The notes: generated from the sequence alone by a model not told the origin. 64,000 nucleotides of DNA from Brienomyrus brachyistius (GCF_023856365.1 NC_064537.1:2328501-2392500); one strand, 5' to 3'. Counted from the first letter of the stretch, positions 40,364 through 51,230 are shown. Numbers and translations: made by a program.

Positions 40364-43018
40364 CTCCAGAAGAAGAGTAAGCGGAGGAAGAAGAGGGTCC
40401 CAGAGGAGACAATCCGTCTGGGAGCCTGCTCGCTCTCCCCTGCATGGCTCCCTCCAGAGAGCGAGGAAAAGTTACCCGAACTGGCTACCGCCCTGGAGCC
40501 GGTCCGAAGGAAGGAGTGCCCCGTAGCGATGTTATGGCCATCGAGCGAGGACGAAGAGGAGGAGCTCTTCCTCTTCCCGGACCCGGAGCCACACACTGGA
40601 GAGCAGCAACCGCCTTTAGAGCGGTACCTCTTTCGGCCCGAGCGGCTGGCTAACCGAGGTGTCAGAGCGATGAGGGACGTTATTCCCCGGGTACCCCGCG
40701 CTCTGATAAGGGCTACTTCTGCCCTACCCGCGCCGGACGTCCTAGTTCCACCTCCCGCGGCAGCCACCCCGGAGGCGTATCCCTCGCCTCTCCCAGGGAA
40801 GACGGCAGCCCTCGCCAATCAATTCTTCGCCCTCCAGGGGCTGTTCTGGAGGGCGTTAGTGGAGGTGGCACCTCCAGTGAGCGACGAGGTGGAAGCGCTC
40901 ACTGTCCGTCTGAGAAGGGGCTTCGACGCGTTTACTCCCGCCTCCGAGCGGGAGGACCTCGACCGGCTGGCAGGGGACCTCAAACAGCTTCTCCAGCTAC
41001 AGAGGGCCTCTGTTGCCCCGTCGGAGCAGCCGACTCTGACAGCGGAACCCGAGCCGGAGCAGCCGTCCCTACCGGCGGATCCCGCTCCGGGACAGTCGCC
41101 GTTGCCCGCAACACCGGCGTCCATCCAGCCGCCGTCGCCGCTGATTGCACAGCAGTCGCTGCCACCGTCTGTGCAGCCGCCACCTTTACCCGCGCAGCTG
41201 CTGCCTCTGCCTGCGCAACAACCTCCGCAGTCATCTCTGCAATCGGCTCCAGCGCCCGATCCGCTGCCCTTGCCTGCGGCTCCGGCGCCTGAGCAGCCGC
41301 CTTCGCTCCCTGACGCGCCCGGAGACGCGCGCCTTGGAGAGGGGGCTCCCACAGGGGAACGACCGCCTCTGCCGGTGGACCCCGCGCCCGAGCAACCGCT
41401 CCCGCCTGCGCACCCGCCTGCGCAGCCGCCTTCGCTGCCTGCGCAGCCGCTGCCGCCTGCTGTTCCAGAGCCAGCACTTCCCGTGCCTGCAGCAGCTCCA
41501 GCGTCCACGCCCGAGGCGCCCCCTGACCGCGCTGCTGCAGCCCCAGAGGCGCTCCCTCCGCCTGCTGCAGCTCCTGTCCCTGACTGCGTTCCAGTTCCTG
41601 TCCCTGACTGCGTTCCAGTTCCTGTCCCTGACTGCGTTCCAGTTCCTGACCGCGCTCCAGTTCCTGCAGAGGCGCCCCCTCTGCAGCCGCCTGCTGCAGC
41701 TCCCGGGCAGGCGCCCCCTCTGCAGCCGCCTGCTGCAGCTCCCGGGCAGGCGCCCCCACTGCAGCCAGCTCCTGTTCCTGACCGCGCTCCAGTTCCTGAC
41801 CGCGCTCCAGTTCCTGCAGAGGCGCCCCCTCTGCAGCCGCCTGCTGCAGCTCCCGGGCAGGCGCCCCCTCTGCAGCCGCCTGCTGCAGCTCCCGGGCAGG
41901 CGCCCCCACTGCAGCCAGCTCCAGTTCCTGACCGCGCTCCAGTTCCTGACCGCGCTCCAGTTCCTGACCGCGCTCCAGTTCCTGACCGCGCTCCTGTCCC
42001 GGCGTCCCCGCAGCCTGACCGCGTTTCTGTCCCGGCGCCCGCTCTCCCTGCTGCAGCTCCAGAGGCGCCCCCTCCGCCTGCAGCAGCTCCAGTCCCTGTC
42101 CTAGTCCCCGAGGTGGTCCCGGACAACTCCATCTTGGCTCCTCCCTCTTCGGAGGTGGAGGAGGTGGAATGGGACCCCTCGGGGACAGAACTTGTAACCC
42201 CTTGTCCCTCGCCCCAGCGACATCAACCCCGACCTCGGGGCGGCCTGTCTGTGTCCCGCAGGGGAAGGGGACACAGACGCAGGGCTGGGGTCCCGCCCGC
42301 CCTGCCCCCTGGCTCGCCCTCCCTCGCCTGCGCTGGGGCTCGGTTGGTGCCCGTGGGTCCTGGCCCTCCGGGTCGGCTGTCGCCTGCGGGTCCCCCTCCG
42401 AGGCCTCGTCGCCCTGCCTCGCTCCCCTCTCCGGAGCCTGGTCGGTCACCTGCGGGCTCCCCGACGGCGGCTCCTCGGTTGCCTGCGGGGCCCCTACCTC
42501 CGGCCCTCCACCGGACGTCGCCGCCTGCTGCGGCTCCCCCCTCCTTCGGGCCTTCGCCGTGGGCCCCTCCTGCTCCCTCGTCCCCTTCCCCGGTGCTCCC
42601 TCCTGCTCCCTCCCTGGCCCCTCCGCGGGTCCCTCGCCCTGTCTCCTCGGCCCCTCCGGGGTCCCCTCCGGCTCCGGCCTCCCGGCCGCCTGCGGCCCCT
42701 CCGGCTGCCTCCCGTCGCCCGCTTAGGCTCCCTCGGGCTCCCCTTGGTACCCCCTCCTGCTCGCCCTATGCCTCTGCCTTCGTACCTCATGTCTTTGCCC
42801 CGTCTGCTTTTGTTAGTCGCCCGTCTGTTCCGCCCTTTCCTGCTCCTCGTTTCCCGATGTTCCCTCCTTGCACTCCCGCTCCTAGTGTCCTGCCTGTCCC
42901 TCCTGTCTCTCCCTTCCTGGTCTGTCTCTCCGCTTTCCCGGTCCTGTGTCATGTCATGTCTTACGTTCTGTTTCTCGCTATGTTTTGTGCCTCTGTCCTG
43001 TTTCCGGTCTCTCGTTAG
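40355..43018 (+). CDS. Proline-rich ORF of LTR element 2 (Gag-position protein)
   Basis: 887 residues from the ATG at 40355 inside the priming site. Collinear with the ORF at 31903: basic N-terminus (KKSKRRKKR), LGACSLS (22-28), acidic EDEEEE (65-70), VIPRVPRA (109-116), helical segment about 150-218 with FFALQGLFWR. A Pro/Ala/Gln repeat domain follows, with PVPDRAPVP and AAPGQAPPLQP modules. It then has RRGRGHRRR, a long Pro/Ser segment and a hydrophobic C-terminus that closely matches element 1 (SPFLVCLSAFP). No enzymatic domain or zinc knuckle seen. The N-terminal parts differ by many substitutions but no frameshift, which suggests selection on the protein. Confidence 0.75.
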   Translation: MTDLQKKSKRRKKRVPEETIRLGACSLSPAWLPPESEEKLPELATALEPVRRKECPVAMLWPSSEDEEEELFLFPDPEPHTGEQQPPLERYLFRPERLANRGVRAMRDVIPRVPRALIRATSALPAPDVLVPPPAAATPEAYPSPLPGKTAALANQFFALQGLFWRALVEVAPPVSDEVEALTVRLRRGFDAFTPASEREDLDRLAGDLKQLLQLQRASVAPSEQPTLTAEPEPEQPSLPADPAPGQSPLPATPASIQPPSPLIAQQSLPPSVQPPPLPAQLLPLPAQQPPQSSLQSAPAPDPLPLPAAPAPEQPPSLPDAPGDARLGEGAPTGERPPLPVDPAPEQPLPPAHPPAQPPSLPAQPLPPAVPEPALPVPAAAPASTPEAPPDRAAAAPEALPPPAAAPVPDCVPVPVPDCVPVPVPDCVPVPDRAPVPAEAPPLQPPAAAPGQAPPLQPPAAAPGQAPPLQPAPVPDRAPVPDRAPVPAEAPPLQPPAAAPGQAPPLQPPAAAPGQAPPLQPAPVPDRAPVPDRAPVPDRAPVPDRAPVPASPQPDRVSVPAPALPAAAPEAPPPPAAAPVPVLVPEVVPDNSILAPPSSEVEEVEWDPSGTELVTPCPSPQRHQPRPRGGLSVSRRGRGHRRRAGVPPALPPGSPSLACAGARLVPVGPGPPGRLSPAGPPPRPRRPASLPSPEPGRSPAGSPTAAPRLPAGPLPPALHRTSPPAAAPPSFGPSPWAPPAPSSPSPVLPPAPSLAPPRVPRPVSSAPPGSPPAPASRPPAAPPAASRRPLRLPRAPLGTPSCSPYASAFVPHVFAPSAFVSRPSVPPFPAPRFPMFPPCTPAPSVLPVPPVSPFLVCLSAFPVLCHVMSYVLFLAMFCASVLFPVSR

Positions 43019-43071
43019 TTTTGTTCTTTTCTCGGTCCCGGTTCCTGTGTCCCGTTCGTCGCCTCCTCCCT

Positions 43072-43105
43072 GGCGCGCCCGGTGAAGCGCGCCTTTGGGG
43101 GGGGG
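43072..43105 (+). promoter_or_regulatory. GC hairpin plus G9 tract before 3' LTR, element 2
   Basis: GGCGCGC (43072-43078) pairs with GCGCGCC (43087-43093) around loop CCGGTGAA, then TTT and nine G (43097-43105). Confidence 0.6.
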
Positions 43106-43108
43106 TTC

Positions 43109-43394
43109 TGTCATGGCCCGGCTCGTCGGCTCCTCGTGTGTGCCACGCCCCCTGATTACCCGCGTGTGCGTCCCTGATTGTTTCCAGCCTTGTCTGATTA
43201 CTTTGCTTAGTCTTGTCCTGTTTTAAGTCCTGGTGTTGCCTGTTACCCTTGTCCGTCATTGTGGATGATTGTTAGTCCCTGTCCGATGCTCCCTAGTCCC
43301 AGTTACTTTAATAAAACCCCGTTATTCCCCGTACCTGGTTTCCCTTGCCTGTTTCCCGCACGATCGCCGTCTCCAGTATTTCCGGATCGTGACA
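43109..43394 (+). repeat. 3' LTR of element 2
   Basis: 286 bp, ends GTGACA; followed by target copy GCGCC. Confidence 0.9.
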
Positions 43395-43429
43395 GCGCCT
43401 AACTATTAATTATGTAAGAAAACAAGTGT

Positions 43430-43615
43430 TTAGACCACTGTGTCCTCCTGGTCCTTCTCTTTCCTCCCTGGCGCCTGTTTGTCTTACCTGTCCTTCCTGC
43501 CCTCTTGTTAATCACTCGCAAGCTGCCTCCTGTTTGCCCCTTTTGTTAATCTGGTATTTAAGTACCTCCCAGTGCTGTACTTCCCAGATCTGTCATTTAT
43601 GTGCATGAGTACCTT
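43430..43615 (+). mobile_element. Possible decayed LTR fragment
   Basis: Pyrimidine-rich DNA with TATTTAAGTACCTCCCAG (TATTTAAG near 43556) followed about 30 bp later by GATCTGTCATTT. This is the same TATA-to-GTCATT arrangement as the two LTRs nearby. No clear ends or target duplication. Confidence 0.3.
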
Positions 43616-43940
43616 GGGGGGGGGGGTGGAAGCTGTTATATACATTCATCGCTATATCTGATCGAAGCCAGCAGACTCCAAAACCAAATCAGTAACTTTA
43701 ACTTGCAGAGCATAGAAGCTGTTTGTCTAATCACCTCATCATAGTTAGCATGAACACCTAAACCAGAGTTACTGGACTGTAACTTAATCCTAGTACAGAA
43801 TCAAAAGTTTATTAGTCTGTTAGGATGAAGAGATACACTAACCTTTTTTTCCATCGTTTTCTTTTTGCAGGAATGTCCATTTTATCAGAACCAGGGAGAA
43901 TATATTTCCTCTTCAATCAGTTCAGATAAGAAGTAACCTT
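43616..43940. other. Intergenic, no feature recognised
   Basis: Contains a G run at about 43616-43626; otherwise unremarkable. Confidence 0.45.
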
Positions 43941-44276
43941 AGCAGCTGTAGGGCGAGCTGGGAGCAGGAGTGCGATTGGCAGAGGCGCCTGGCCGAGGCA
44001 GCGGAGGCGGCATTGTGGGGGCGCGAGACGGTGCTGCTCAACCCGGAGGGGGCGTGTCGCGGCTTGGACGCCCAGCTGGCTCTGAAGCACTGCGAGCTGC
44101 AGGAGGTGGAGGCCACGCTGAGTGGCTGGGAGGAGTCGTACCATGCGCTGGAGGCCCAGCTGGCCCAGGAACATGGCGAGGTAGTGGCACAGCAGGAGCC
44201 TGGCCAGCGGCCACACGAGCACCTGGAGCAGCGGTGGCCCTTTCAGGAGAGGCTGCGAGAGCAGCTGCCTGAGTGA
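43941..44276 (+). CDS. Coiled-coil ORF fragment, unrecognised
   Basis: An open frame ending at a stop at 44274-44276 codes for a Glu/Gln/Leu-rich segment (ALEAQLAQEHGEV, LEQRWPFQERLREQLPE) typical of a coiled coil. No convincing ATG; a possible splice acceptor (TTGCAG) lies near 43870. It may be the last exon of an unidentified gene, or a pseudogene or retrocopy piece. No family assigned. Confidence 0.35.
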   Translation, partial: SSCRASWEQECDWQRRLAEAAEAALWGRETVLLNPEGACRGLDAQLALKHCELQEVEATLSGWEESYHALEAQLAQEHGEVVAQQEPGQRPHEHLEQRWPFQERLREQLPE

Positions 44277-44369
44277 GCAGTGTGAACCACCCCCCCCAGA
44301 AGTCACAGAGGAAGAAAAGTAGGAGCTTGGGGGGGGGGGAGGCTGCACCTCCAGAGCCTGCTGACGACC

Positions 44370-45112
44370 CAGCGATCCCTAACAGCTCATCTCCGCCAGG
44401 GATCCCTAACAGCTCACCTCCGCCAGGGGTCCCTAACAGCTCATCTCCACCAGGGGTCCCTAACAGCTCATCTCCGCCAGGGGTCCCTAACAGCTCACCT
44501 CCGCCAGGGGTCCCTAACAGCTCATCTCCGCCAGGGGTCCCTAACAGCTCATCTCCACCAGGGGTCCCTAACAGCTCACCTCCGCCAGGGGTCCCTAACA
44601 GCTCACCTCCGCCAGGGATCCCTAACAGCTCACCTCCGCCAGGGGTCCCTAACAGCTCACCTCCACCAGGGGTCCCTAACAGCTCACCTCCGCCAGGGGT
44701 CACTAACAGCTCACCTCCGCCAGCGATCCCTAACAGCTCACCTCCGCCAGGGGCCCCTAACAGCTCACCTCCGCCAGCGATCCCTAACAGCTCACCTCCG
44801 CCAGGGGTCCCTAACAGCTCACCTCCGCCAGCGATCCCTAACAGCTCACCTCCGCCAGGGGCCCCTAACAGCTCACCTCCGCCAGCGATCCCTAACAGCT
44901 CACCTCCACCAGGGGTCCCTAACAGCTCACCTCCGCCAGCGATCCCTAACAGCTCACCTCCGCCAGGGGCCCCTAACAGCTCACCTCCGCCAGCGATCCC
45001 TAACAGCTCACCTCCACCAGGGGTCCCTAACAGCTCACCTCCGCCAGGGGTCCCTAACAGCTCACCTCCGCCAGGGGTCCCTAACAGCTCACCTCCGCCA
45101 GGGGTCCCTAGC
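44370..45112 (+). repeat. 27-bp minisatellite, about 27 units, coding-like
   Basis: Unit CCTCCGCCAGGGGTCCCTAA plus CAGCTCA; read in frame it gives PPPGVPNSS. The frame stays open through the array (about 44273-45157), but the only in-frame start is a GTG. A 108-bp four-unit period (AIPNSS, GAPNSS, AIPNSS, GVPNSS) occurs three times in the second half. It is most likely a minisatellite; translation is unproven. Confidence 0.85.
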
Positions 45113-45157
45113 TGCTCGGCGTGTCTGTTGTCCCTGGTGAGAGGGACTTGGCTGTGA

Positions 45158-45479
45158 GAGTATCTGGGTGTCGTGCTCCCCAGCCAGCAGGACCCCCTGG
45201 TAGCAACAGCAGTTCCCCTTAGGCCATGTGGAGGGAAAGTCCCCCCAGGTGAGCATCACTGCCCCCCCCCATTCAAAGCACAGTGAAGTTGGGAAGTCAG
45301 CACCCCCTAAGAATTTGGCTCAGATCTCTAACCACCAAAATAACACACTTCAAGCACAACTTCTTCAACAGGTCCTGCTAATATTGAAATAACAATGCAG
45401 CACTTACGCCCTTTGAGCAAATACCTTCTCATCAGCACAGCTCATCATAAGCGCACATTGCAGGTGATGCACTATAGGC
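45158..45479. other. Intergenic, no feature recognised
   Basis: C-rich stretch near 45261; nothing gene-like. Confidence 0.45.
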
Positions 45480-45720
45480 ATGGATGTATGTTTTCTACAT
45501 TTTATCTCTGTCAATTTTCAGCATTGCACTAAATTTACACAAACTCCTCTATTTATCTCCTACTTCATATTACGGCCTCTCTGTTGCATGTCGAGTATTT
45601 TGCATTTATTTTCTCTCCATGTTATGCCTAATTGTCTTGGTGTCCCCAACCGTCAAGCTGTGTTGACACAAACTTCCACTGGCGTTGGTCATGTGGCAAT
45701 AAAGATTCAGCTTATCACAT
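45480..45720 (+). mobile_element. Possible LINE 3' end
   Basis: T/C-rich sequence ending CATGTGGCAATAAAGATTC, resembling the 3' end of a non-LTR element with its polyadenylation motif. No ORF evidence. Confidence 0.25.
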
Positions 45721-46680
45721 TTTTTCCGGTATTCCTTCTTTTATCCCTGCATTGCTTAATACTCTGTACATGTGAAAAGCCCCTTGCTTGCAAGACAAAG
45801 TGTAAGACGAGATAAGATGAGTCAAGGTAAGGCAGGGTAGGACAGGGCAGGGCAGGATGAGTATTTTATGTCCTTTGTGGTTTAGGGGGACTTATTTAGG
45901 AACCATATACAGTCATTGTTTTCTGAGGAAAATATTAGTCCATGAGAAAATCGATGTAGCCTCTGATGCAGTTACACAGCCGGTTGACATCGCGAACATA
46001 AAGCTAAGGACATCCCAGGCCGTCAGCATTTCTGCAGATTCTGCAGTTCCTTCTGCTCTGACCAGCGTAGGAGAGGGAGTCCAGCACAGCGCTGTACTTC
46101 CTTCTCATTTGCATAGACCCCTGTCTTACACTTTGCACACTGTGTAGAGTCACCCAGTGCACTGCAGGGAGTGACTTGAATGAAGCCACCAGAGATTGCT
46201 ACAAGTCTGCTGGGCTTCTGTGCTTGAAAATACTGTAGACTATCGCAGGGCTCCACACTCGGCATCCCTGATGGATAAAGATGCAAAACAATGACAACAA
46301 TTACATGTGAAAATTCCCACAGCAGGGGGGGGCATGTACTCAGAAGCAGCGACTCATTACTAGCAAAGCTGATTCGTTCTTCTACAGTCACATGCTTTGG
46401 ATTACGCCAACTGGGGATATTAAAGGGGGGTATCCAGGGGTGGACTAGCAACAAATCGCATCCTGGGAGTTGGTTACCCTTGGTATATTTTGCTGCCAAC
46501 TTGGGAGGGGGATGGTCTACCTTACTGTGTTTTTAAGATCACGATCAACCAATTGGCAACCAGTGAAATTAAGCAATTCTCCGTTAATCATCTCCTGCGA
46601 TCCACTGGGTCGCTGGTTAATAGGTTATATAAAGCCGGGGTTGGGGAAGAGAGACCGACCCACTGGGGAAATTCCTGCTG
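45721..46680. other. Intergenic, no gene recognised
   Basis: Includes a short purine-rich repeat (GGCAGGGTAGGACAGGGCAG, about 45832-45856). No ORF with family features. Confidence 0.45.
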
Positions 46681-46682
46681 AC

Positions 46683-46865
46683 TAGAAGGATAGAAGTGGC
46701 CCTTGCACCAGCTGTGGCATAGATATTGTCGGGGGGGGGCTCTGTGCCTGTGATTGGAAGGTTGTGGGTTTGGTATCGCGCTTGGGAGAGTAGCCATGTC
46801 TCCACTGGGCATTAAGCAAAGGTCCCCACCCCCCCGAAAAAGCTCTGAGGGTCCTGGATGAATGA
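46683..46865 (+). mobile_element. tRNA-derived SINE remnant
   Basis: CTCTGTGCCTGTGATTGGAA followed by a B-box-like GGTTGTGGGTTTGG and a TCTGAGGGTCCTGGATG-type body resembles another fish SINE family. The head is interrupted by a G9 run. Confidence 0.4.
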
Positions 46866-47960
46866 CTGACCCCTGTGCTCAGATCCCAGGTTTTGCACTC
46901 ACCTCTATGTATGTGCATTTTTACAAAAAGAGGAATAAGATGGAAAATGAGGGGGGGAAGCACGTTCTAATGTACCTGTTCTCGTACAAATGGCCGATTT
47001 CAATGAGAATTCCATTGCAGGCCGAAACCATGCAGGGGTGTGGAACACAGCGAGCCCAGTTACCATCTCCAATTGGCTGAAACTTCATAGCACTATTGAC
47101 GAGAGAAGTGCATTCTGGGTTAGCAGAAGGATAGTGCTGTAGAGCTAAAATGTTTTTACACTAACAAGACTATGATTCCCGACAGCATGGAGCCCCTCTA
47201 AAACAGAGTGCACCTCTTAAACACTGCCCCCCACCCCCACTTCAGTCCCTGTGTGCCTCGGGTGGACTTTGCATAGTCGAGGTGTGTCGTGCTGGTAACC
47301 TGAGAAGCCTCCGTATTCCAGCAAGCAGCATGGGTGCCAGAACATGCCCCTGCGGTCTGGATCATGTCCCAACCAGCATCCAGCTGCCGTGTTCTGCCTG
47401 CACCTGTCTGCTCTCCTCATGGCTGACTGACAGGACAGCTGTCCTTCAGGGAGCCTAACCCTCCACGTGAGGCTTCCCATCAGCCCTCTTTGCTCCCCGG
47501 TAGTGTAAGCAGATATATACATATGCGTGTGGCCTGTATTCACGCCTGTCAGTGTTTGTTTGTGACTGCACGGATGGGTTTCATGTCACGGGTGCGTGTT
47601 GGTGCTGAATCTGTCTGGCTGGTCTGTCAGCCAGTCTGTTCCTGTGAGGAATATTTAGCCCTGGAAATATTTTTGTATGTGAGCCCTCAGTGCGCCCTGT
47701 GAGTCACCACACTGGCCTTGCATTATCCACAACAACAGACAGTGGTCAGAAAGTGAAATAAAAAACACGACTGCTAAAGTGATAGATGAAAAGAAGTTAC
47801 ACATTCCATTTAGTCCACCAGGAAGACGATTATCCATTTACTTTAATGCGCTTCCAGTTTGAATCGTACAGCTTTACATGTGTATGCGATAATTACGCAA
47901 ATTGACTATCAAACGCCGCTTGGGCAGGGAAAGGGGAGGATGGCGCACTGTGATGTTGTG
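46866..47960. other. Intergenic region upstream of gprc5b
   Basis: No coding feature recognised. Ends in a C20 tract (about 47971-47989) just before the probable gprc5b first exon. Confidence 0.45.
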
Positions 47961-47989
47961 CTTCAGCTGCCCCCCCCCCCCCCCCCCCC

Positions 47990-48783
47990 ATGAGGAGCTG
48001 CAGCTCGCTCGCAGACTCTGGGCGCTCCGTGCCCTGATTGAGCCCAACAGCTGAGAGAGATGAAGTAAGAGGGGTCTACCGTGGAAAAGGAAGGTTTGGA
48101 AGATGTTACGTTGGACAACTATCGTTTTGTGTTAGTCCTGAAAAACAGCGAAGTGGGACCTCTACAGCACTATATTGTGCATTTATGTGACAGTGCGCCA
48201 GTCCGAAAACAGCGGCGAGACTGACAGTTACCAACAGCCGCTTTCGGACGCCTATTTTTAGGATCCGAAGATCCCTGCAGAAGGAAGGAGAAAATAGTTA
48301 TTTTTTAAAAAAACTTCAGGGTCAGAACGGCGTTATATGGATCGATCGGGACATTAATAGCTGTGTCCTACTGTCCGATTCGCTCGGCGGTCTGGCTGGC
48401 ATCGGCTGGTTTACATGCCCATGGGGAGATGAATGCTGGGGATAGATGAGACTCCATTTGGGCTGTCTGTCAATTATTGTATCCCCACGGACTCCAAGAC
48501 CGCAGCAGCTTCAGCTGGAATAAACAGACTATAACTGGAGCGCGTCGGGAGGCGATTGCATTTTCCATCCCGCATTTATGCATTGATTTATTTCTTCATG
48601 AAAGCTGTGGATCCCAGCACTTCAGATAAAAAAAACACCCATTTTAGGAGACACACCTCGTTTTTTTTCCTCTATGTGTCTGACAGTGAAGAAGGGAGAA
48701 TCCAGCTTTTTTGCGGAAGTTTTGCGTTGAAGTCAAACTTTGCCGAACCGGACTGATGTGTGATTTTTCAGCAGAGGATTAAG
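47990..48783 (+). other. gprc5b: Probable 5' untranslated exon of gprc5b
   Basis: A non-repetitive, moderately GC-rich block lacking long ORFs that ends with a good donor (AAG|GTAGGA, junction 48783/48784). It lies 5.5 kb upstream of the coding exon acceptor. GPRC5B genes have a non-coding first exon, so this is a plausible one. The start is unknown. Inference only. Confidence 0.35.
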
Positions 48784-49376
48784 GTAGGAAAAGTGGTCCA
48801 GAGAGATGCGCGCAAAAGTTGCATCCCAGCGTGTCACAAGTGCGTCTGTACCCGGGGGGACTTGGTAAAGTCGGATTGATCTCTCATTTATCTACATATA
48901 TTCATACAGCGCTTTTAAATTTTGGTTACGTAACCCGTAAACCCAGACAGCTGTCATTCCTGAAGCAAATACAACCTTCAGAAGCCAGCCGAATTAGGTC
49001 AGCATTTCTCGGTAAAACTAGCAATATTCGATCAGTTGTAATTTAGGGCATGTTGGTGTATTTACTACTGCGTCAGTGTTCGCTTGCTTTATAATATATA
49101 TTCTATTGATGAAAATGTTTTGAATAGGCCTACAAGGTCGCCGATACCAGTACAGACAGACCCTTTATTATAGGATATCCGATATTTATGTGAAATGATG
49201 TGATTTCCCTTCAAAAAAATTACTTTAATCTGGTATTTATCTTGAACTGACATTAAAATGTGTGTGTTACGTTTAAATAATACGGTGTAACGTTTAACTT
49301 CCATTCATTAAGCAGGAGCTTAAAGATAGTTTGGTTCACTATGTTAAGATTCATGGTGTTAGTGTCCGTGTACATC

Positions 49377-49430
<54 letters not shown>

Positions 49431-50040
49431 GCGTGTGTGTTTATGTGCAAATACGGACAAACAATTCTAAAACTGTGCTGCGGGGGGTGGCATTGGGGTA
49501 GGTGTGGTTAACCAGTAATTGGCACAGTCAGATTTTAATTTCCAGCTCACATGCCTGTTGCCAAGTAATACAGGGCCCCTTCACCCTATGTCTGTGTGGG
49601 GGGGCTGTTTTTCTAGTCTCCACAAGAGGAAACTCAATTCAGTACAGATCTGTGACAGATTTCTGTCTCTCTGTCCCTCTCTCTAAAAACTAAAACTGTC
49701 TTGTATTTTGTCTGGTTACTTATGGTTCAGGTTAGAGCTGGGTAGGGGTTAGGGTTGCCATTGTTGGGATTGGGGTTATGGCCATAGGAATGAATGAACA
49801 GTCCCCACAAAGTTATGAATCTAAACCTGTGTTTGTGTGCCTTGTGCACGGGCCCTTCTGTAGTTTAACAGCACACTCATTAGCAAAGTTTTCCACATTT
49901 GAAATTCTCTATTATTTATCATTAATCATGAACCAAGGTTAATTCCAGCATTAACTGTCAGGTCATTTGGTGTCAGTCCATTCACACATTAATGGGCCTT
50001 AATTATTAGAACTAACAATGGCTCCCTTGTGGAAATCACT
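48784..50040. other. Probable gprc5b intron 1, proximal part
   Basis: No exon recognised. Contains a (CT)n microsatellite of about 48 bp (49379-49428). Confidence 0.45.
49379..49428 (+). repeat. (CT)n microsatellite
   Basis: About 24 uninterrupted CT dinucleotides. Confidence 0.95.
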
Positions 50041-50059
50041 GAATGGTTCGGATATGGGC

Positions 50060-51230
50060 TAAGGTGCTGGAGGACTTTGAGTCTGCTGGAGGACTCTAAG
50101 GCACTGGGGGACTCTGAGCTGCTGGGGGACTCTAAGGCACTGGGGGACTCTGAGCCTGCTGGGGGACTCTAAGGCACTGGGGGACTCTGAGTTGCTGGGG
50201 GACTCTAAGGCACTGGGGGACTCTGAGCTGCTGGGGGACTCTAAGGCACTGGGGTACTCTGGGCCTGCTGGGGGACTCTAAGGCACTGGGGGACTCTGAG
50301 CCTGCTGGGGGACTCTGACACACTGGGTTCTTTGAGCTGCTGGGGGGCTCTGAGCCGCTGGGGGACTCATAGCCACTGAGGGACTCTGAGTCTGCTGGGG
50401 GACTCTAAGGCACTGGGGGACTCTGAGCCTGCTGGGGGACTCTGAGTTGCTGGGGGACTCTAAGGCACTGGGGGACTTTGAGCTGCTGGGGGACTCTAAA
50501 GCAGTGGGGTACTCTGAGCCTGCTGGGGGACTCTAAGGCACGAGGGGACTCTCAGCTGCTGGGGGACTCTAAGGCACTGGGGTACTCTGAGCTGCTGGGG
50601 GACTCTGACGCACTTGGTTCTTTGCGCTGCTGGGGGACTCTGAGTTGCTGGGGGACTCTGAACCATTGATGGACTCTGAGTCTGCTGGGGGACTCTGAGC
50701 TGCTGGGGAACTCTAAGGCACTGGGGGACTCTGAGCCTGCTGGGGGACTCTAAGGCACTGGGGGACTCTGAGCCTGCTGGGGGACTCTGACACACTGGGT
50801 TCTTTGAGCTGCTGGGGGACTCTGAGCCGCTGGGGGACTCTGAGCCACTGAGGGACTCTGAGTCTGCTGGGGGACTCTAAGCTACTGAGGGACTCTAAGG
50901 CACTGGGGGACTCTGAGCCTGTTGGGGGACTCTGACGCACTTGGTTCTTTGAGCTGCTGGGGGACTCTGAGCCATTGATGGACTCTGTGTCTGCTGGCAG
51001 ACTCTGAGCTGCTGGGGAACTCTGAGTCGCTGGGGGACTCTGAGCTGCTTAAGGACTCTGCATCTGCTGGGGGACTCTGAGCTGCTGGGGAACTCTGAGC
51101 TGCTGGGGGACTCTGAGCCATTGATGGACTCTGAGTCTGCTGGGGGACTCTGAGCTGCTGGGGGACTCTGAGCCATTGATGGACTCTGAGTCTGCTGGGG
51201 GACTCTGAGCCACTGGGGGACTCTGAGCCT
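50060..51230 (+). repeat. 18-19-bp minisatellite, about 1.2 kb
   Basis: Around 60 degenerate copies of GGGGGACTCTGAGCTGCT and GGGGGACTCTAAGGCACT. Longer 36- to 40-bp periods come from alternating units. Confidence 0.92.

Larger units (their letters stand above)
40067..43394 (+). mobile_element. Non-autonomous LTR retrotransposon, element 2 (Tf1/sushi-like self-primed)
   Basis: A complete 3.3-kb relative of element 1. LTRs lie at 40067-40352 and 43109-43394 (286 bp each, with one difference seen: TGGCA against TGACA at the end). Target duplication is GCGCC (40062-40066 and 43395-43399). It shares the single-ORF layout, self-priming site, hairpin and G9 tract. Its LTR sequence is clearly diverged from element 1, so the two are separate subfamilies, yet the proline-repeat modules are almost identical between them. 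Confidence 0.9.
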
